This document shows, in pieces, positions 12,380-15,419 of a stretch of 15,419 nucleotides of DNA (positions are counted from its first letter, which is position 1; each line of letters starts with the position of its first letter). The DNA comes from Nitrospira sp. (GTDB lineage: Bacteria; Nitrospirota; Thermodesulfovibrionia; Thermodesulfovibrionales; SM23-35). A model generated the notes under the pieces. That model ran no database searches. It worked only from the letters and a program-made list of their open reading frames with translations, and had not been told where the DNA came from. The stretch covers positions 1 to 15,419 of the forward strand of contig VGWZ01000019.1 in assembly GCA_016873595.1 (NCBI GenBank), given 5' to 3'. A program made the position numbers and the translations under genes.

Positions 12380-14776
12380 TTGGAAGATAAAGTGAACGAG
12401 AATGATTCATATACTGCCGAAGATATAAAGATACTCAAAGGCCTCGACGCAGTCAGGAAAAGGCCAGCAATGTTCATAGGCTCAACAGGCATAGAAGGGT
12501 TGCACCACCTTGTCTATGAAGTAGTTGATAATAGCGTTGATGAATCACTTGCAGGTTTTTGTAAGAATGTAGACGTGATTATTCATCACGACGGAAGTTG
12601 CACAGTAATAGATGACGGGAGAGGCATACCAACTGATCCCCATCCAGGAGATCCTGAAGGGCGTTCTGCAACAGAGGTTGCGCTCACAGAGTTACACGCA
12701 GGAGGGAAATTTGAATCTAAGGCATACAGGATATCAGGTGGATTACATGGAGTTGGTGTATCTGTAGTGAATGCACTTTCAGAATGGCTTGATGTAGAGA
12801 TAAGGCAGAACGGGAATGTCTATCAGCAGCATTATGAGAGGGGTGAGCCATCAGTCCCGCTCACTCTAGTGGGAAAGACAAAACGAAGAGGCACAAAGGT
12901 AACATTTAAACCTGACTCCGAGATATTTGAAGTGTTAGATTTCAGTTACGATATCTTATCTCAGAGGCTGAGGGAATTGGCATTTCTTAACAGAGGGCTC
13001 AAGATAAATCTCTCAGATGAAAGGACAGAAAAGAAACAGGTATTCCTTTATAGCGGTGGAATTGTATCTTTTGTTGAGCACCTCAATAAAAATAAGACAC
13101 CAATTCATCTTAAGCCCGTGTATATATCCGGTGAAAAAGAAGATGTCATCGTTGAAATAGCCCTCCAGTATAATGATGGTTACACAGAGACAATTTACAC
13201 CTTTGCGAACAATATCAATACAAAAGAGGGCGGGACCCATCTCATCGGTTTTAAATCAGCACTGACAAGGACAGTAAATATCTATGCAGTCTCCTCAGGA
13301 CTGCTGAAAGACGGAAAAGAGTCACTTTCAGGTGATGATATAAGAGAGGGACTTACTACGGTGATTAACGTCAAGCTTCTCTCACCCCAGTTTGAGGGTC
13401 AGACAAAGATGAAGCTCGGAAACAGCGAGGTAAAAGGGATAGTAGAATCTATAGTGAATGAGGGTCTTGGCACATATTTCGAGGAAAATCCATCTGTAGT
13501 GAGAAAAATTGTTGAAAAGGCACTCCAGGCATCAAGGGCGAGGGAGGCAGCAAGGAAGGCAAGGGAATTGACAAGGAGAAAAGGAGCATTTGAAGACACA
13601 GGCCTGCCTGGAAAACTTGCAGACTGTTCTGAGAAAGACCCTGCATTGAGTGAGATCTTCATTGTTGAAGGAGATTCTGCAGGGGGATCTGCAAAACAGG
13701 GCAGAGACAGACGTACTCAGGCCATACTCCCTCTCAGAGGTAAGATATTGAATGTAGAGAAGGCACGGTTTGACAAGATGCTCAGCTCAGAGGAGATAAA
13801 GGTGCTCATCACTGCCCTGGGCACAGGCATAGGGCCTGATGATTTTGATATATCAAAAATAAGGTACCACAAGGTTATTCTCATGACAGATGCTGATGTT
13901 GACGGCGCGCATATAAGAACACTACTTCTCACCTTTTTTTACCGGCAGATGCCCCAGGTGATAGAAAAGGGATATCTTTATATTGCCCAGCCGCCGCTCT
14001 TTAAGGTGAAAAAAGGCAGGACAGAGAAGTATATTCAGAATGAGACAGAGATGCAGGGCATGCTCTTCGAACTTGCTTCAGACGACCTCGAGATTTCTAT
14101 AAAGGGACAGGCATTGAGGGGAAAAGCACTTATCACGCATATGAAAAGGCTTTTCAGGTTTGAGCGGCTGATCGAATGGTTTGAGAAGAGAAGAAAAGAC
14201 CCGGAGCTTTTACGGTTTATCCTTTCAGCAGGTATCAATAAAGACACATTGAAAGACATTGTTAAGCTCGAAGAATTTTTAAGGATGATAAAAGAAAAGG
14301 ACCAGAGCATAGCGATAGGTGAAATCCAGCTTGATGAAGAACATCAGACCCACGGGGTTGAAATAAGGAGGCATAATTATAAACTCAACCTGGACACCGA
14401 TTTCCTTACCTCTCCTGAGTTCAGAGAGCTGGTGAATCTTTACAGTATCATAAGGGATCTCGGAGAACCGCCCTATAAGATACAGATTAAAGAAGGAGCA
14501 AGAGAGATATCCGCAAGCTCAGAGCTTCTTGACGTTGTATATGAAACAGCCAAAAAAGGACTCACCATCCAGAGGTATAAAGGACTTGGAGAAATGAACC
14601 CCCATCAACTCTGGGAGACAACAATGGACACTGAAAAAAGGACACTCTTTCAGGTGAACATCCAGGATTCTGTGCAGTCAGACCAGATATTCACCATTCT
14701 TATGGGGGATCAGGTAGAACCAAGAAGAGAGTTCATTACTACCCATGCATTGGAGGCGAGGAATATAGATGTATAA
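12380..14776 (+). CDS. gyrB: DNA gyrase subunit B
   Basis: 798 residues, the long form. The GHKL ATPase has YEVVDNSVDE (Glu47, Asn51), IDDGRGIP (77-84) and GGLHGVGVSVVNALS (120-134). TOPRIM has EGDSAGGSAKQGRD beginning at Glu430 and the metal motif DADVDGAH (Asp504, 506, 508), followed by QPPLFKVKKG. A stretch of about 150 residues (roughly 545-695) then precedes the conserved QRYKGLGEMNP. This insert is known in proteobacterial-type GyrB and absent in short Gram-positive forms. With GyrA it introduces negative supercoils; gyrA is not in the window. QRYKGLGEMN near the C-terminus and EARNIDV at the end favour GyrB over ParE. The start is TTG 12380, with AAGGAG 8 nt upstream; no ATG fits. recF, commonly between dnaN and gyrB, is absent. 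Confidence 0.97.
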   Translation: MEDKVNENDSYTAEDIKILKGLDAVRKRPAMFIGSTGIEGLHHLVYEVVDNSVDESLAGFCKNVDVIIHHDGSCTVIDDGRGIPTDPHPGDPEGRSATEVALTELHAGGKFESKAYRISGGLHGVGVSVVNALSEWLDVEIRQNGNVYQQHYERGEPSVPLTLVGKTKRRGTKVTFKPDSEIFEVLDFSYDILSQRLRELAFLNRGLKINLSDERTEKKQVFLYSGGIVSFVEHLNKNKTPIHLKPVYISGEKEDVIVEIALQYNDGYTETIYTFANNINTKEGGTHLIGFKSALTRTVNIYAVSSGLLKDGKESLSGDDIREGLTTVINVKLLSPQFEGQTKMKLGNSEVKGIVESIVNEGLGTYFEENPSVVRKIVEKALQASRAREAARKARELTRRKGAFEDTGLPGKLADCSEKDPALSEIFIVEGDSAGGSAKQGRDRRTQAILPLRGKILNVEKARFDKMLSSEEIKVLITALGTGIGPDDFDISKIRYHKVILMTDADVDGAHIRTLLLTFFYRQMPQVIEKGYLYIAQPPLFKVKKGRTEKYIQNETEMQGMLFELASDDLEISIKGQALRGKALITHMKRLFRFERLIEWFEKRRKDPELLRFILSAGINKDTLKDIVKLEEFLRMIKEKDQSIAIGEIQLDEEHQTHGVEIRRHNYKLNLDTDFLTSPEFRELVNLYSIIRDLGEPPYKIQIKEGAREISASSELLDVVYETAKKGLTIQRYKGLGEMNPHQLWETTMDTEKRTLFQVNIQDSVQSDQIFTILMGDQVEPRREFITTHALEARNIDV

Positions 14777-15209
14777 ATTCTTACTCATAGCTCGTTGCTC
14801 ATTGCTCCTTTTCGTTTCTATTTTGCTCATTGCATCTTGCGGGAAGAAAGAAGTGAAAAAGGTTTCGATGGAATCAAATATGGCAAAAGAGGTATTTGCA
14901 CTTGCTGAGACTATGAGAAATGCCTATGTAAAAAATGACCGTGCAACTCTCGAAAGAAATTCTACAAAAGAGGGTTATCGAGAACTTATCGGAGCTATGA
15001 AAAGCTTTGATAGCGTTGAGCTCACCTTTACTCCTCGATGGGTTGACATAGAAGATTCAGTGATTTACCTTAATGTTTCGTGGAAAGGCACATGGGTGGT
15101 CAGTGGCAAAAAGACTGAAGAAAGAGGCATGGCAATCTTTGTGCTGGAAGGAAAACCTCCAAAACTTGCCAGGGTATTAAGGGCTAATCCATTCAAACAG
15201 CCTGAGTAA
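14769..15209 (+). CDS. Small lipoprotein of unknown function, possible NTF2-like fold
   Basis: 146 residues. The N-terminus is a lipoprotein signal: basic start, hydrophobic run (about 11-22) and lipobox IASC with Cys24, followed by a charged GKKEVKK segment. The mature part has a helix (SNMAKEVFALAETMRNAYVK) then likely beta strands (VELTFTPRWVDIEDSVIYLN, WKGTWVVSGKKTEERGMAIFVLEG). This alpha-then-beta pattern is like NTF2/SnoaL-type or DUF4440-like small domains; that is inference from appearance and I do not recognise a named family. It starts within the last codons of gyrB (8-bp overlap) with GGAGGCGAGG about 9-15 nt upstream, so translation is probably coupled to gyrB. It would be a substrate for the Lgt/Lsp/Lnt pathway. 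It lies 103 bp before an IS3-family element. Confidence 0.85.
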   Translation: MYKFLLIARCSLLLFVSILLIASCGKKEVKKVSMESNMAKEVFALAETMRNAYVKNDRATLERNSTKEGYRELIGAMKSFDSVELTFTPRWVDIEDSVIYLNVSWKGTWVVSGKKTEERGMAIFVLEGKPPKLARVLRANPFKQPE

Positions 15210-15223
15210 AAAAGCATTTAGTG

Positions 15224-15244
15224 TTCAGCAACTGAAATCTTTTT
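15224..15244 (+). terminator. Weak terminator candidate after the lipoprotein gene
   Basis: TTCAG (15224-15228) pairs with CTGAA (15232-15236) around a 3-nt loop, followed by ATC and five T. The stem is short and only 40% GC, so it is a marginal intrinsic terminator for the dnaA-gyrB operon. Confidence 0.3.
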
Positions 15245-15312
15245 GTAACTTTGAGAACCTCTTAGATAACGCGTCCTTATATTTAAATGGTCCTTACTTG
15301 AAAATTACACCT

Positions 15313-15419
15313 TGACCTTCCCCCGAATTGATGGACACGCTGAAGAGTTAGTATTATTGGACAGGAGGTGTTTATGGGGGAAAGGAAGAGAGGCCGTTAT
15401 TTCAGCGATGAATTCAAGA
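15313..15419 (+). mobile_element. Left end of an IS3-family insertion sequence (partial)
   Basis: From 15313 the sequence begins TGACCTTCCCCCGAATTGAT and continues GGACACGCTGAAGAGTTAG. This resembles the IS3-type terminal inverted repeat as I remember it (TGATCTTACCCAGCAATAGT then GGACACGCGG), including the shared TGGACACGC core. A ribosome site and OrfA start follow within 61 bp, the usual IS3 layout. The element continues past the window, so its right end, target duplication and completeness cannot be seen. Confidence 0.8.
15374..15419 (+). CDS. IS3-family transposase OrfA (helix-turn-helix part), N-terminal fragment
   Basis: ATG 15374, preceded by AGGAGGTG 4-5 nt upstream, encodes MGERKRGRYFSDEFK before the window ends. 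A basic start followed by R-Y-(F)-S-x-E-F-K is the usual opening of IS3-family OrfA proteins, whose helix-turn-helix binds the IS ends. OrfB, with the DDE catalytic domain, and the usual -1 frameshift site would lie beyond the edge. Only 15 codons are visible, but the upstream terminal repeat supports the call. Confidence 0.8.
   Translation, partial: MGERKRGRYFSDEFK

Noticed and set aside
13399..13662. Reverse-strand open frames inside gyrB
   Set aside because: Antisense shadows; two overlapping frames with no ribosome site or family match.
1..15419. CRISPR array, tRNA/rRNA genes, defence or phage modules
   Set aside because: No regularly spaced repeats, no tRNA cloverleaf or rRNA sequence recognised, and nearly all coding space is accounted for by identified core genes.

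Overview
This window is a slice of bacterial chromosome around the replication-initiation and housekeeping locus. It is almost entirely conserved core genes, with the left end of an insertion sequence at the right edge. The host looks like a diderm (Gram-negative-type) bacterium: it has apolipoprotein N-acyltransferase (Lnt), a long YidC with a large periplasmic domain, a GyrB of the long type with an insert after TOPRIM, and a small outer-membrane-type lipoprotein. Base composition is moderately AT-rich. The mix of DUF1015, pyruvoyl-type SpeD and dnaA-dnaN-gyrB without recF would fit a Nitrospirota or deltaproteobacterial-type lineage, but that placement is a guess from gene content and not a measured phylogeny.

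Left arm (1-2414, minus strand): rpmH - rnpA - yidD - yidC - mnmE, the classic ribosomal protein L34 / RNase P protein / membrane insertase / tRNA-modification cluster, read leftward from a good sigma-70-type promoter at 2437-2466. The usual jag/khg gene between yidC and mnmE is absent. The 5' end of rnpA is unusual: no ordinary start codon lies upstream of the conserved N-terminal segment.

Middle (2415-9563, mostly plus strand): a DUF1015 protein, then a glycolytic pair gap-pgk that overlap by one base, speD convergent with and overlapping the end of pgk, then lnt-prfB. prfB carries the autoregulatory +1 programmed frameshift at codon 25/26. Between DUF1015 and gap lies an 85-bp multi-palindromic REP/MITE-like repeat.

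Origin and replication block (9564-15209, plus strand): a 318-bp AT-rich non-coding stretch with two hairpins, seven copies of a TTAGTAA-like heptamer on one strand, a good promoter and a DnaA-box-like 9-mer, followed by dnaA, dnaN, gyrB and a short lipoprotein that overlaps the gyrB end. recF, which often sits between dnaN and gyrB, is missing. The 9564-9881 stretch is the best oriC candidate. The point where gene direction actually diverges is 2415-2553, so two sites are worth testing.

Right edge (15313-15419): the left terminal inverted repeat and first 15 codons of an IS3-family element.

I saw no CRISPR array, tRNA, rRNA, defence system or phage module. The window holds no obvious new multi-gene system. 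The most interesting signals are regulatory and translational: the prfB site with a U after UGA, the start-less rnpA, and the repeat structure of the putative origin.
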